Position numbers and translations under genes: made by a program | From: Chitinophaga filiformis | GTDB lineage: Bacteria > Bacteroidota > Bacteroidia > Chitinophagales > Chitinophagaceae | Assembly: GCF_900102545.1 (NCBI RefSeq) | Contig: NZ_FNBN01000001.1 | Span: 603,931 to 667,930 of the forward strand | Length of the DNA: 64,000 bases | Direction: 5' to 3' | Notes under the pieces: generated by a model | What the model saw: the letters and a program-made list of their open reading frames with translations, nothing else | Told to the model about the DNA's origin: nothing | Databases searched by the model: none | In this document: positions 45,083 through 54,980 of the stretch, one piece after another | How positions within the stretch are numbered: position 1 is the stretch's first letter | Layout of the letters: each line of letters opens with the position of its first letter

Positions 45083-46729
45083 ATGGATCAACCCATTTTA
45101 ATACCACAAACAGATAGCCAGGTTCCCGTAAAAAGAAAAGCAATCATTATAGGAGCTGGCCCCGCCGGATTAACGGCCGCATACGAATTATTGAAGAGAT
45201 CCGACATCATTCCGGTGATACTGGAAAAGTCAGGAGATATTGGTGGTATCTCAAAGACCATTAATTATAAAGGTAACCGCATGGACATCGGCGGTCACCG
45301 CTTCTTTTCGAAATCAGACCGTGTAATGAACTGGTGGCTGAACATACTCCCCGCCCAGGAAACAGGCGCCGAAAAGTTCACCATCAGCTATCAGAATAAA
45401 TCCAGGCAGGTAGCACCCGGTGAAAGTGTTACCTCCGGCAACAGCGACAAAGTAATGCTGGTGAGAGAACGTCTCTCCCGCATCTACTTCCTGCGCAAAT
45501 TCTTTACTTACCCGATACAGCTTTCTATCGATACACTAAGGAAACTGGGAATAGGCACCACCATCTCTATCCTGGTTTCCTACCTTCAGGCCCAGCTATC
45601 GCCCCGTAAACCGGAGAATAGCCTGGAAGACTTTATGATCAACCGCTTTGGCAAAACACTGTACAAACTATTCTTCAGAGACTATACTGAAAAAGTATGG
45701 GGAGTACCCTGCCACGAAATTCCGGCAGAATGGGGTGCACAACGTATCAAAGGCGTGAGCATCCGCAAGGCTATTCAACATGCTATTCAGTCGGCCGTTA
45801 AAAAGAAAAAGAAGACACCGGGAGACATTGCCCAGAAAGATACCGAAACCAGCCTGATAGAGCAGTTCCTCTACCCTAAACTCGGCCCCGGCCAGTTGTG
45901 GGAAGAAGTGGCCCGCCAGGTACAGGAAATGGGCGGTACGATCCTGATGCACCACGACGTGATCTCTGTCAATACACAAGACGGTAAAGTAACCGCCGTA
46001 GAGGCCTTTAACAAACAAGACCTCCAGACCGTAGAACTAAAAGGGGACTATTTCTTCAGCACCATGCCGATAAAAGAGCTCATTGCCAGCATGGATGCAG
46101 ACATACCGCAGAATGTGCGGGAAGTAGCAGCCGGACTGCAATACCGTGATTTCATCACCGTAGGCATCCTGCTCAAAAACCTATCTGAACAGGATAAAAG
46201 GACTGGTAAATGGAAGCCCTTACAGCTAAAGGATACCTGGATCTACATACAGGAAAAAGATGTAAAAGTGGGCCGCCTGCAGTTGTTCAACAACTGGAGT
46301 CCTTACCTGGTGAAAGACCCTAATACAGCCTGGGTAGGCATGGAATTCTTCTGTAATGAAACAGACGATTTCTGGAAACTGCCTGATGAGAAGATCGCCG
46401 CACTTGCCATCCGTGAGCTGCAGAAAATAGGATTGGCCAATACCAGCGATGTGCTGGATTCTACCGTACTACGTGTAGAGAAAACCTATCCTGCTTATTT
46501 CGGTGCCTATGAGCGTTTTGATGAAGTGAAACATTATGTGAACACCTTTCCAAACCTCTTCCTGGTAGGAAGAAATGGTATGCACAAGTACAACAACGCT
46601 GACCACTCTATGCTCACAGCGATGGTGGCAGTAGACAATATCATTGCTGGTGAAACGGGGAAGGATAACATCTGGTCCATTAATACGGAACAGGAGTATC
46701 ATGAAGAAAAAACGGGACAGCATGCCTGA
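45083..46729 (+). CDS. NAD(P)/FAD-dependent oxidoreductase, amine-oxidase/UGM-like
   Basis: 548 residues. N-terminal FAD-binding Rossmann motif [17 protein letters not shown], then [14 protein letters not shown] and [19 protein letters not shown], as in amine-oxidase-fold flavoproteins related to protoporphyrinogen oxidase and UDP-galactopyranose mutase. A C-terminal FAD-closing motif is visible: [21 protein letters not shown]. Substrate is not evident; relatives are often found near cell-surface sugar genes. It is a single-gene unit with a -7 box at 45024 and a small hairpin after it. Confidence 0.82.
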   Translation: MDQPILIPQTDSQVPVKRKAIIIGAGPAGLTAAYELLKRSDIIPVILEKSGDIGGISKTINYKGNRMDIGGHRFFSKSDRVMNWWLNILPAQETGAEKFTISYQNKSRQVAPGESVTSGNSDKVMLVRERLSRIYFLRKFFTYPIQLSIDTLRKLGIGTTISILVSYLQAQLSPRKPENSLEDFMINRFGKTLYKLFFRDYTEKVWGVPCHEIPAEWGAQRIKGVSIRKAIQHAIQSAVKKKKKTPGDIAQKDTETSLIEQFLYPKLGPGQLWEEVARQVQEMGGTILMHHDVISVNTQDGKVTAVEAFNKQDLQTVELKGDYFFSTMPIKELIASMDADIPQNVREVAAGLQYRDFITVGILLKNLSEQDKRTGKWKPLQLKDTWIYIQEKDVKVGRLQLFNNWSPYLVKDPNTAWVGMEFFCNETDDFWKLPDEKIAALAIRELQKIGLANTSDVLDSTVLRVEKTYPAYFGAYERFDEVKHYVNTFPNLFLVGRNGMHKYNNADHSMLTAMVAVDNIIAGETGKDNIWSINTEQEYHEEKTGQHA

Positions 46730-46746
46730 TCAGCTATACATGAAAT

Positions 46747-46770
46747 TAGCCGGACAGGAGTGCCCGGCTA
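46747..46770 (+). terminator. Possible hairpin terminator after the FAD oxidoreductase
   Basis: TAGCCGG and CCGGCTA form a 7-bp stem around a 10-base loop, 17 bases past the stop. No T run. Confidence 0.4.
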
Positions 46771-47088
46771 CATGTATACAGACTAAAAAATTCAATCAGG
46801 ATGCAATGATACACCTTTCAACATTGAAATAAGTTAATGCGAGGTTAACAGAATTAAATTTCCCTTTTGTAACCGCAAAGTTCATCCGGCGCTTCATGCC
46901 ACTGTTTCCTCAGCGTCGCGATTACGCTGATCGTTGACCCGGCTGTAGGAATATTGGCCTGGTAGCGGTAACACCACACCCGGGCCATTTTCCTGCAAAC
47001 AGCAAGATATGGCGGATCAGGAATAATACTGAAATCGTAGACGTCATTCCTGGTTGTAGATTTCTAAATCCCTAATTTATTTTTTACC
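46771..47088. other. Intergenic with a partial double-TTAAC match
   Basis: GTTAAT (46833-46838), 5 bases, GTTAAC (46844-46849) repeats the 11-base period of the shared promoter motif, but no good -7 box lies at the right distance (TAACCGCA instead). No gene was seen here. Confidence 0.4.
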
Positions 47089-48288
47089 ATGCGAACGCCA
47101 TTGTTACCGCTGCAACAGCTGTTGGACAGCATGCAGCACCCACCACGTCTGAATGATCCATCCGCTTATGAAATGGCCAGTACCATGCATAAACAATCCC
47201 TGGCTGCCATAGAGGATATTACGCTTGCATTTGAAGAGTGCCTGGCGGCTGGTGTTAGTGAACAAACCCTTCATAAATATGTGAGCACCTGCCAGGAGAA
47301 GCTTACCGCACTTTGCAACGACGTGCCTTTCAGCTGGCTGGAAGTGGAAACATCCGCCCCTGTAGAATACGACGAATGGCGCTACCTCTGTAATGATATC
47401 TGTCATCAGCTGGAAGATCTCATTCTTTACCTCATGTTTACCTATGCCAGGTTTTATAACAAAATGGCGGTCACGCCAAATGTATACCGGGAACTGATGC
47501 GGCAACGCATCGCTCCCGGTCTTTCTGTGATCCGCAGCTGGTTCAATGAGACAGATGAAACTTGTCGTGAGTTGCAAATGATGATCCTCGGTCTGTATGA
47601 TGCTTTCCTGCCAGAAGTGCCTAATAAGATGAACTACTATCAACTGGACTTCCTCCGGGAACTGCAACAGGCGCTGCTCAAATACTGGTCGCAGGAAGAC
47701 AATACACTGGAGCATGGGTTACTACAGCAATTGCTCTTTTCCCTCAACTTCAACAGCACGGACTATTATCATTATTGTACTTCCTATATCAGTCAGCAGT
47801 TGGCAGAACTGCCAGACACGCACACTCAGCTGGACCTACTATCCTTTATCCATAAAACACTCTGCCAGATACCCGTCAAACAAGGACTGGCCTATAGTCA
47901 TGATGCGCCATCCATTATCGCGTTATTGAAGGAATGGTTGCAGGTAGAGAGTAAATACCTGCAGTCAAGAATGAAACGTCATTCATCCAAGAGTGTGAAG
48001 AAGTTCAAAACCCTGCCGGAAAATTTCAAACTGCAAACCAGTATGACACTGCCTGAGCTGGCAGCATTTTTCAGGATCTTAAAAGAAGCAGGCATTATAG
48101 AAAACAGGAATATGCAGGATGTATTCCGCCTGTTGGCTCTCTGCTTTTCTGTGCAGAAAAAGGAAGCATTCGAAGGAAGTTTGTTCCAGTCAAATTACTA
48201 CCATATTTCAGGGGAGACATTAAAAAAGATGGAGGATCTGGCGCATTCATTGGTCAGGAAAACCCATCAGCTAAAGAAAGGATTGTAA
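47089..48288 (+). CDS. Unknown protein with an RteC-like C-terminal part
   Basis: 399 residues, helical throughout. The C-terminal 100 residues (MTLPELAAFFRILKEAGIIE, MQDVFRLLALCFSVQKKEAF, SNYYHISGETLKKMEDLAHSLV) have the layout of the C-terminal region of RteC-type regulators of Bacteroides mobile elements, though similarity is weak. The N-terminal part has no motif I recognise. No signal peptide. Confidence 0.6.
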   Translation: MRTPLLPLQQLLDSMQHPPRLNDPSAYEMASTMHKQSLAAIEDITLAFEECLAAGVSEQTLHKYVSTCQEKLTALCNDVPFSWLEVETSAPVEYDEWRYLCNDICHQLEDLILYLMFTYARFYNKMAVTPNVYRELMRQRIAPGLSVIRSWFNETDETCRELQMMILGLYDAFLPEVPNKMNYYQLDFLRELQQALLKYWSQEDNTLEHGLLQQLLFSLNFNSTDYYHYCTSYISQQLAELPDTHTQLDLLSFIHKTLCQIPVKQGLAYSHDAPSIIALLKEWLQVESKYLQSRMKRHSSKSVKKFKTLPENFKLQTSMTLPELAAFFRILKEAGIIENRNMQDVFRLLALCFSVQKKEAFEGSLFQSNYYHISGETLKKMEDLAHSLVRKTHQLKKGL

Positions 48289-48303
48289 GCCACTACGCAT
48301 GGC

Positions 48304-49548
48304 TTACTTTTTCTTTTTCTTCTTTTTCTTCAGCATTTCCTGCTGCTTATTATGCTCATCCAGCAGCAGCTGCCAGTTATCATTCGGGATATCTTCAGAG
48401 AAACTAATCGTTTCCCGGTAATCATTCTTGTCTATTTTCATGACGGTGATCTCCTTACCAATGTAAGCCTGGATCGCTTCCAGCACCGGCTTTTCTTCCT
48501 CGCTGCAGAAAGAGACTGCCTGTCCTTTTTTAACGCCACGGCCTGTACGTCCCACACGGTGTACATAGTTTTCCGGCACGTCCGGCAGGTCATAATTCAC
48601 CACGTAATCCACATCCGGGATATCAATACCACGGGCATTCACATCTGTGGTGATCAGGAGTTTGATATCGCCCTTCTTGAATTCGTCCATTATCTGCAGC
48701 CGGTTATCCTGCTCCTTACCGCCATGCATGGCCAGGGATTTGATACCTACACGCTCCATGGCAGCTACCACCCTTTCTACGCGCACTTTCGTACGTGCAA
48801 ACACCAGAATCTTACTCTCAGGGAATTCTTTCACCAGTCTTTCCAGGAAGAAACGCTTGTCGTCCATCTCCACATAGGCTACGGCATGCTGTACGTTCTT
48901 AGACACGGGATCCTGCGGAGAGATCTGGATCCTGATAGGGTTCCTTACTACGGAATAGGCCAGGTCTTTGATCTCTTCATCGATGGTAGCAGAGAAGAAC
49001 AGGGTCTGGTGCTTACGGGGCAGATGTTTCAGCACATCCCGGATATCCCGGATGAACCCGAGGGCCAGCATATGGTCTGCCTCGTCCAGGATCAGGATCT
49101 CTGCCTGGCTGAGGTCAATAAAGCCCTGGCTGATCAGGTCAAACATACGGCCTGGTGTTGCCACCAGCACATCCACACCCTGGGCCAGCTTCTTCAGCTG
49201 TGGTGCCTGGTCCACGCCCCCATGCAGCCCTAATATGTTCAGTTTCGTGTATTTAGCAACTTTCTCAAACACTTCCGAGATCTGGACGGCCAGTTCACGG
49301 GTGGGTACCATTACCACACATCTCACTTCACCCTTCGACTTCCGGGGATGGTATCTTTGCAGCATATGCAGCACAGGGATAGCAAAAGCGGCTGTTTTAC
49401 CGGTTCCTGTCTGCGCAATGGCCAATACGTCATCCCCCTTGAGGATGGAAGGAATTGCCTTAAATTGAATATCCGTAGGACGTCTAAAACCCAACTCGGC
49501 TAAACTTCTCTTAATCTCTTCGGAAATATGGTACTGCTCAAACTTCAT
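48304..49548 (-). CDS. DEAD-box RNA helicase, RhlE-like
   Basis: 414 residues with all helicase motifs: Q motif (FRRPTDIQ), AQTGTGKT (I), PTRELA (Ia), TPGR (Ib), LDEADHM (II), SAT (III), FARTK (IV), TTDVNARGID (V), HRVGRTGR (VI), and a lysine-rich C-terminal tail. RNA unwinding in ribosome assembly or mRNA decay is the known role of this family. The -7 box TATCTTTG on the minus strand (49553-49560) ends only four bases before the ATG, so the mRNA is probably leaderless. Confidence 0.96.
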   Translation of the reverse strand: MKFEQYHISEEIKRSLAELGFRRPTDIQFKAIPSILKGDDVLAIAQTGTGKTAAFAIPVLHMLQRYHPRKSKGEVRCVVMVPTRELAVQISEVFEKVAKYTKLNILGLHGGVDQAPQLKKLAQGVDVLVATPGRMFDLISQGFIDLSQAEILILDEADHMLALGFIRDIRDVLKHLPRKHQTLFFSATIDEEIKDLAYSVVRNPIRIQISPQDPVSKNVQHAVAYVEMDDKRFFLERLVKEFPESKILVFARTKVRVERVVAAMERVGIKSLAMHGGKEQDNRLQIMDEFKKGDIKLLITTDVNARGIDIPDVDYVVNYDLPDVPENYVHRVGRTGRGVKKGQAVSFCSEEEKPVLEAIQAYIGKEITVMKIDKNDYRETISFSEDIPNDNWQLLLDEHNKQQEMLKKKKKKKK

Positions 49549-49552
49549 GCGG

Positions 49553-49560
49553 CAAAGATA
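49553..49560 (-). promoter_or_regulatory. -7 promoter box of the helicase gene, next to the start codon
   Basis: Reads TATCTTTG on the minus strand, an exact TAnnTTTG match, four bases from the ATG at 49548. Confidence 0.6.
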
Positions 49561-49683
49561 AGGCTAGCAACTGACATTGGCGAGAAGAGGGGATACAGGG
49601 GGCAGACCGACTGATTCAGCGTCAGTAGCACCAGCCCTTGGCATACAACATGTAATAGCTATATTTAAAGATAATTCAATTCC

Positions 49684-50352
49684 ATGAGAGGCAGATTCTT
49701 CGTCAGATTGCATCCGATACACCGCATATTGATCAGTGCCGGCATCGCAGGCCTGGTATTCCTGCTTACACAGGCAGCGTCTTTAACCCCGCTTATCAAA
49801 ATAGTGTTATTATGGGATGTATTTGTGCTGACATATAACATCACCTGCTGGATCGTGTTTTTTAACCGCAGCGTGGAGGAGATCCGGAAATATGCCAGGA
49901 AGGAGGACGGCAGCCGGATATTCGTGTTCGTCGTGATCCTGCTGGCCTGTTTTGCCAGTATGCTGATGGTATTGCTGCTGATGATCTCCGACGAGTCTAA
50001 AGAAGCAGACAAACTGCTCTATATACCGGTCGCCATATTCGGCATCCTGTTTTCCTGGGCCATGGTGCATACGATGTTTGCCTTCCACTATGCCCATATC
50101 TACTATGACGACGATGAGGAGAAAGTGGAAAAACAGGCAGGAGGCCTGGAATTCCCGGAAGAACCAGAGCCAGACTACCTGGATTTTGCCTATTTCTCCT
50201 TTGTGATCGGGATGACCTTCCAGGTATCAGACGTGGAGATCAGCGCCCGTAAACTACGTCGTATAGCGCTACTGCATGGCCTTCTGGCCTTTCTGCTGAA
50301 CACTTTCGTGGTAGCGCTGACGATCAACCTGGTGGCAGGACTAAGGGGTTAA
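49684..50352 (+). CDS. DUF1345-family membrane protein
   Basis: 222 residues, about five membrane helices. Family landmarks: WDVFVLTYNITCWIVF, RKEDGSRIFVFVVILLACF, SWAMVHTMFAFHYAHIYY, LDFAYFSFVIGMTFQVSDVEI and RRIALLHGLLAFLLNTFVVAL. Function of DUF1345 is unknown. Confidence 0.9.
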   Translation: MRGRFFVRLHPIHRILISAGIAGLVFLLTQAASLTPLIKIVLLWDVFVLTYNITCWIVFFNRSVEEIRKYARKEDGSRIFVFVVILLACFASMLMVLLLMISDESKEADKLLYIPVAIFGILFSWAMVHTMFAFHYAHIYYDDDEEKVEKQAGGLEFPEEPEPDYLDFAYFSFVIGMTFQVSDVEISARKLRRIALLHGLLAFLLNTFVVALTINLVAGLRG

Positions 50353-50376
50353 CGGACTCCAATGAACGCAGGCCTG

Positions 50377-51342
50377 TTATTCATACTGGTGCCAGAATGC
50401 CTGTGTAGCCAGTTGTCCGGCTCTTTGCAGGCGTTTCCTTTCCCGCAGGGGTTGTACAATGGCACGGTTGGCATGCTGCAAATAAGGCCAGCCAAAGGCC
50501 GCAGTATTGAAAATGATCATGATAGAAGAGAATAGTTGCAGTCCCATGAAGACGGCAATGCCCATATGCATCAGCACAATAGCCAGATAGCCATAAGGGC
50601 GGGTGCGGCGCCACCAGATAAAGAAAGGATAACCTATCTCCAGCAACAGCGTGGTCCATCCGATCACTTTGGCCAGCAATGGGAAACTGGCCATCCAACG
50701 CATATCAAAACGGGCAAACTGTCCCTGCATCAGGGTCTGCCAGATGGCTTCCCCATTCCACCATTGAATACCCATCGCTTTTTCGACACCGGAAGCAATG
50801 TAGACTACACACAGGTGTAACTGTAACACCCGGATCGACAAGGTATTCCATTCATTGGCTGCAGGCTGGGTATGACGGGAAAAATTATTCCAGGAGTATA
50901 CATCCCCTACTGGCATCAGGATACAATAGAACAGGGCGATATGCATAAACGTTTCTACGCCATATGCGGCCATAAAACCGGTGTTAATAAACGTAAACTG
51001 TAATGCCCATGCAATAAAAGCGGCGTACCGGGTGAATTTGCCCAATAAGAGGAGGACAAGACTACACAGGTAAACACCCATCAGCACATATACCCAGGTA
51101 TCTGCAGCAATGCCTGTCACATCTACCAATGGTTGCAGCCAGGATAACTGGGGCATATAAGGATCCACAATACCACTACTGATAGACCAGGGTACGAGTC
51201 CGTTGGCGCCGTACAACAGGGTAATACTCCCTGCCAGCCAACCGCCCTGCACTAAACCTAACAGGGCAATCGCTATTCTGAAAAATGCCAGTGGCTCGCC
51301 CGTGGAAGGAGCCAGGAAGAAGCGTTTAAGATGGGTAAGCAT
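50377..51342 (-). CDS. HTTM-domain membrane protein
   Basis: 321 residues with several membrane helices. Features of HTTM (horizontally transferred transmembrane) proteins, related to vitamin-K gamma-carboxylase: an N-terminal PLAFFRIAIALLGLVQG, YGVETFMHIALFYCILMPVGDVYSW in the middle and LQLHLCVVYIASGVEKAMGIQWWNGEAIW. Activity in bacteria is not established. It is the second gene of a probable pair, 12 bases after the 165-residue protein gene on the same strand. Confidence 0.85.
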   Translation of the reverse strand: MLTHLKRFFLAPSTGEPLAFFRIAIALLGLVQGGWLAGSITLLYGANGLVPWSISSGIVDPYMPQLSWLQPLVDVTGIAADTWVYVLMGVYLCSLVLLLLGKFTRYAAFIAWALQFTFINTGFMAAYGVETFMHIALFYCILMPVGDVYSWNNFSRHTQPAANEWNTLSIRVLQLHLCVVYIASGVEKAMGIQWWNGEAIWQTLMQGQFARFDMRWMASFPLLAKVIGWTTLLLEIGYPFFIWWRRTRPYGYLAIVLMHMGIAVFMGLQLFSSIMIIFNTAAFGWPYLQHANRAIVQPLRERKRLQRAGQLATQAFWHQYE

Positions 51343-51354
51343 AGTGGGAACGTT

Positions 51355-51852
51355 TTAAATCTTTGCGGGTGTTTTTCTGAAATCTTTTACCAGGAATGGC
51401 TCCCACTTCGGCACAGCGCCAGCGCGGTAGGCGGCCATCTCCGGGACCTTCTTGCCGATGACGGTCACCCGTACCATCTGGCTGGAAGGATTTTGACGTA
51501 ACATATAAGCAGCACAGCTCTTTGCCAGTAAGGACTGGGCTTCGTCAATGCTGAAAAAATTATAGATGGTTTGTATGCGGCGGTTGCACTCCGTATTGCT
51601 GCTTTCCAGCCGGGTTACCCGCTGTTCTGTACCATCTGCAAGCGTGTATACCACTGCTATTTCATTACCGATATGTGGTGCGAAAAAGCTGAAGATATTT
51701 CCGCTGCCGGTATAGTCGCCATAGGCGGTGATCTGTTTCAGCCACCAGGATTTGTGTGTTGTCCATTCTTCCAGGTGAGCGGCGTGTAAGGCAGCTACCG
51801 TGAGGTGGAAGATGGCGAGCCCTATCCAGCAGAAATGTTTTGTTGATATCAT
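51355..51852 (-). CDS. Unknown exported or membrane-anchored partner of the HTTM protein
   Basis: 165 residues with one N-terminal hydrophobic segment (FCWIGLAIFHLTVAALHAA). The rest is soluble (WWLKQITAYGDYTGSGNIFSFFAPHIG, RRIQTIYNFFSIDEAQSLLAK). No known family. Its stop lies 12 bases before the HTTM start, so the two are probably co-transcribed and work together. Confidence 0.72.
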   Translation of the reverse strand: MISTKHFCWIGLAIFHLTVAALHAAHLEEWTTHKSWWLKQITAYGDYTGSGNIFSFFAPHIGNEIAVVYTLADGTEQRVTRLESSNTECNRRIQTIYNFFSIDEAQSLLAKSCAAYMLRQNPSSQMVRVTVIGKKVPEMAAYRAGAVPKWEPFLVKDFRKTPAKI

Positions 51853-52123
51853 GATTAGATATTGTTTATCTAATGATAAATATGATGCATTGTTGTCCCC
51901 CGGTTAACACGGCTGCAAACACGACGCCTCTGACAGAGTAATGCTGCCCCTGATGAATGTTCCGTCTGTTGTGATATCCGTACCTGGTCCGCTGACAGTG
52001 ATTGCGTACAGGGTACTGACTACACTTTTGGGGAAATCAGTTGAATCATACATCAGTATCAGCAATAGCACCGGGGAAATCGCTCCCCGGATGCTATTAC
52101 TGGTGAACCGTGTGTGAAAAAGC

Positions 52124-52960
52124 TTAGAATCCAATTACGGCGCCACCAGCTACTTCTTCGACATTCAGTTTTTCGAAGCGGGTATCCAGGCGGGCGAAAT
52201 TGGCGCGGATATCTTTCAGGATTTCAGGATCGAAACAACCGATCAGGTTGGGGAACCTTTTTCTGAGGATATCTTCCCATTTCAGGCCAGTGTAGATAGT
52301 CAGACGGGCTCCGGCGGTAGGTACCTGAGTAATATCAGCAGTGCCATAAAAACCACGGGTAAAGTAAGGCAGTGTACCGGCTGGGATTGACAGGCGGAAT
52401 TTTGACAGCGTTGCCTGTCCGATTACTTTCTGATCTACTGCATCGGGCACTAAACGTGCACCGGCAGCCAGGAAAGATTTGGTAGCAAGCAGTTGTTGTC
52501 CTTTACCGACTTCAAATACTCCCAGATCAAAGAACTGTTTTGGGTCCACTTTCTGTGCCAGTGCTGCTGCACGGGAGGCAACATCCAGGATGGGGATCAT
52601 GGTAGGACAGGTTTTGATCCAGATCTTCCGGAAGGGGATCTTTTCATAACCGATCTTCGCCAGTTCAGGGAATGGCGGACGACCACCGGGACCAAAGAAC
52701 TGTGTTTCTTCGGACAGGCTGCCATAACGGGCTTTGGTAATGTAGTTGTTAGCTGGTAATCCTTCGAAGGCCAACAGGTAGGTATCCGGTGAAAGGTCTT
52801 TCAGGATTGCATCCAGTTCATCAGTGCCATCCAGTCTGGCGCCGGTTTCAGTCGTGGAACCAATAGACGATTGTGGGGTTGCCTGCTGGTCTTTCTTGCA
52901 GGAAAACAGTGACAGGGCAGCGATTGCAGCCACACCTGTAAACAGGAGATGTTTGCGCAT
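52124..52960 (-). CDS. Lipoprotein of unknown function
   Basis: 278 residues from ATG 52960, which gives the lipoprotein signal MRKHLLFTGVAAIAALSLFSC followed by KKDQQATP; the frame is open to 53002. No known domain; notable stretches are TYLLAFEGLPANNYITKARYG, AGARLVPDAVDQKVIGQATL and PYFTRGFYGTADITQVPTAGA. Ends near the next small frame. Probably outer-membrane attached. Confidence 0.75.
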   Translation of the reverse strand: MRKHLLFTGVAAIAALSLFSCKKDQQATPQSSIGSTTETGARLDGTDELDAILKDLSPDTYLLAFEGLPANNYITKARYGSLSEETQFFGPGGRPPFPELAKIGYEKIPFRKIWIKTCPTMIPILDVASRAAALAQKVDPKQFFDLGVFEVGKGQQLLATKSFLAAGARLVPDAVDQKVIGQATLSKFRLSIPAGTLPYFTRGFYGTADITQVPTAGARLTIYTGLKWEDILRKRFPNLIGCFDPEILKDIRANFARLDTRFEKLNVEEVAGGAVIGF

Positions 52961-53137
52961 TTTCTTTTGGGGTTTGGGGTGAATAATTAATCGATGACAC
53001 AAAATTCAATCAATTCACCCTGCCCGACAAGTGCAAAAACTCCTGTTTTACTACGTATAAATACGTAAACAATGGAAAAATCAACAGATGGGCTACAGCA
53101 AGCAGCCCATCTGTTTCATAATTTCATTCAACTGTTC

Positions 53138-53401
53138 TTATCTCAGGAACAGGATCTTGCCGGCCTCACTTGGTTTGTAGGTGCCGGTAGCGCTGTCAAA
53201 TGTATAAGTACAGGTACCGAAATGGTCCCATGCACATACATAGTCATAATCCTTGATGCCTGCTACAGCAAACTCGCCCGTACTGGTTTTGTAGTACTTG
53301 GTTTCAGCACGTTCAGCCTTGTTTTGCAGACTGGTAGCTACTGCTGTACCGGCGGCAAGGGTAACGGCTACCGCCATTAATGCGAATCTTACATTTTTCA
53401 T
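53138..53401 (-). CDS. DUF6520-like small exported protein
   Basis: 87 residues from ATG 53401 (frame open to 53461). Export signal MKNVRFALMAVAVTLAAGTAVATS, then a short mature part with KYYKTSTGEFA and Y.CAWDHFGTCTYTF, the layout of the DUF6520 small proteins of Bacteroidota. It is similar in plan to, but not the same as, the YDDxGQ proteins: it has two cysteines and no YDDxGQ end. Confidence 0.72.
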   Translation of the reverse strand: MKNVRFALMAVAVTLAAGTAVATSLQNKAERAETKYYKTSTGEFAVAGIKDYDYVCAWDHFGTCTYTFDSATGTYKPSEAGKILFLR

Positions 53402-53718
53402 TTTGTGGTCTGATTTTGTAGGTGAACGGGGGTAACAACAGGATGACATTGTTAACAGCATTGCCGCTGTTAATATATTAATATCGGTTTCCTTGCGATG
53501 TTCTTATGTGCTTATCGAAGTTTGCCAGTGGTAACAATGAACGTTTTACTTTTTTCCGTTTCATGGGTTTACATTTTGTGTCGTGACGGGGTTAACTTAA
53601 TAGGGTACTGAAATTTTCATGGATGATAAAAGGCCGTCTTTCCTTCATTGATGACACGAAGATATAATAGTCTGCTGCTACATCACAGCAGTTATGAAAT
53701 TGATATTGGAATATTTAC
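53402..53718. other. Intergenic between DUF6520-like gene and NAD operon
   Basis: About 320 bases without a gene. Scattered TTAAC words occur at 53455 and 53592 but without the double spacing. The promoter of the NAD operon is at the right end. Confidence 0.35.
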
Positions 53719-53726
53719 TATCTTTG
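53719..53726 (+). promoter_or_regulatory. -7 promoter box TATCTTTG of the NAD/ADP-ribose operon
   Basis: Exact TAnnTTTG match, 23 bases upstream of the regulator start at 53750. Confidence 0.65.
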
Positions 53727-53749
53727 CGTCGAATTAACACAAATAGTAA

Positions 53750-54427
53750 ATGAAACCCTTTCACAGTTATCAGAACCCCTCCCTTGCAGTGGATTTGGTT
53801 GTATTTGGTTACAGTAAGCAGCAGCTGTCCGTTTTACTTCTGAACAGAAAGGAAGAGCCCTTTAAAGACCGCTGGGTGCTTCCCGGCGCCTTCCTGCAAA
53901 TGGAAGAACGCTTCAAGGATGCCTGTTCAAGGGTGCTGAAAACCAAACTGGGAATGGATGACGTCTACCTGGAGCAATTATACTCTTTTGATGAACCAGA
54001 CCGCGATCCTCGTGGCCGGGCGATATCAGTGGCACACTATGCACTTGTCAACCCTTCCAAAGTAGCGGTTGCTGCGGGTAGTATGGCGAATGATGTCAGC
54101 TGGTTTAATATTAACGAGTTACCTGCACTGGGGTTTGATCATGATATCATCTTCCAGCAGGCACTCCAGCGCCTGCGCTCCAAGATCACTTATTTCCCGG
54201 TGGGATTTGAGTTGCTGGATGATCTGTTCACTATGCCGGAGTTGCATGAGCTATATGAGTGTATACTGGATACGACGATTGACCGCCGCAATTTCAGGAG
54301 GAAGATCCTTGACTCGGAATATATTATTAACACCGGGAAGAAAAGAGAAGGGTCGCAGAACAGGCATCCTGATTTATATAAATTCAATAAGAAGTTAAAG
54401 AAGAACGGCTTCCAGATAAATGTCTGA
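53750..54427 (+). CDS. NrtR-like Nudix transcriptional regulator
   Basis: 225 residues. The N-terminal Nudix fold (LAVDLVVFGYSKQQLSVLLL, DRWVLPGAFLQMEERFKDAC) has lost catalytic residues: the Nudix box reads G-5-E-8-RVLKTKLGM where RExxEExG is expected. This is typical of NrtR regulators, which bind ADP-ribose but do not cut it. A C-terminal winged helix follows (FELLDDLFTMPELHELYECIL, RRNFRRKIL). NrtR proteins control NAD metabolism genes. First gene of a five-gene operon whose products all handle NAD or ADP-ribose, except possibly the last. Confidence 0.87.
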   Translation: MKPFHSYQNPSLAVDLVVFGYSKQQLSVLLLNRKEEPFKDRWVLPGAFLQMEERFKDACSRVLKTKLGMDDVYLEQLYSFDEPDRDPRGRAISVAHYALVNPSKVAVAAGSMANDVSWFNINELPALGFDHDIIFQQALQRLRSKITYFPVGFELLDDLFTMPELHELYECILDTTIDRRNFRRKILDSEYIINTGKKREGSQNRHPDLYKFNKKLKKNGFQINV

Positions 54428-54430
54428 ACT

Positions 54431-54976
54431 ATGAAATACAATAATGAATGGCTGATCAAACGATATAAGGCCAAGGAAAAGTTAACCTACACTTTCTTCT
54501 GGGGACATAAAGGAGAACCCGGCAACGTCACTAAAAGCTGTTTCAGTCAGTGGTGGCCAGCTGCTTTTAAAGATGAACAACATGTTTACCCTACAGCAGA
54601 ACATTGGATGATGAGTGAAAAGGCAAGGTTGTTCAACGATGCTGCCGCAGAAGAAAAAATCCTCAAGGCCCCGACACCGGCAGATGCCAAAAAGCTGGGC
54701 AGGCTTGTACAACATTTTGATCCCGCTACCTGGGATGCAAAAAAATTCAACATCGTAGTGAACGGTAATCTGCTGAAATTCTCTCAGTACCCAAAAATGA
54801 AAGAATTCCTGATCAATACCGGCGATACGATCATCGTAGAAGCAAGTCCGCTGGACCGCATCTGGGGGATAGGTATGGGCGCCAATCATGAACATGCGGA
54901 GAATCCACTCCTCTGGCGGGGAAGTAATCTCCTGGGATATGCCCTGATGGAAGTCAGGGACCAATTAAAACAATAA
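54431..54976 (+). CDS. NADAR-family (YbiA-like) N-glycosidase
   Basis: 181 residues. NADAR landmarks: FFWGHKGEPGNVTKSCFSQW, YPTAEHWMMSEKARLFND, AKKLGRLVQHFDPATWDAKK, ASPLDRIWGIGMGANHEHAEN and WRGSNLLGYALMEVRDQL. Members remove damaged riboflavin intermediates (YbiA/RibX) or ADP-ribose from guanine. Placement after the NrtR-like regulator (3-base gap) and before KptA favours an ADP-ribose role (inference). Confidence 0.9.
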   Translation: MKYNNEWLIKRYKAKEKLTYTFFWGHKGEPGNVTKSCFSQWWPAAFKDEQHVYPTAEHWMMSEKARLFNDAAAEEKILKAPTPADAKKLGRLVQHFDPATWDAKKFNIVVNGNLLKFSQYPKMKEFLINTGDTIIVEASPLDRIWGIGMGANHEHAENPLLWRGSNLLGYALMEVRDQLKQ

Positions 54977-54980
54977 TAAA

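Noticed and set aside
48352..49233. Plus-strand frame of 293 residues opposite the DEAD-box helicase
   Set aside because: Antisense shadow of the helicase; His-rich and low-complexity translation, no family resemblance.
51904..52134. 76-residue minus-strand frame ending near the HTTM pair
   Set aside because: It begins with TTG, overlaps the end of the lipoprotein gene, and has neither a signal peptide nor a recognisable motif. Not enough to call a gene.
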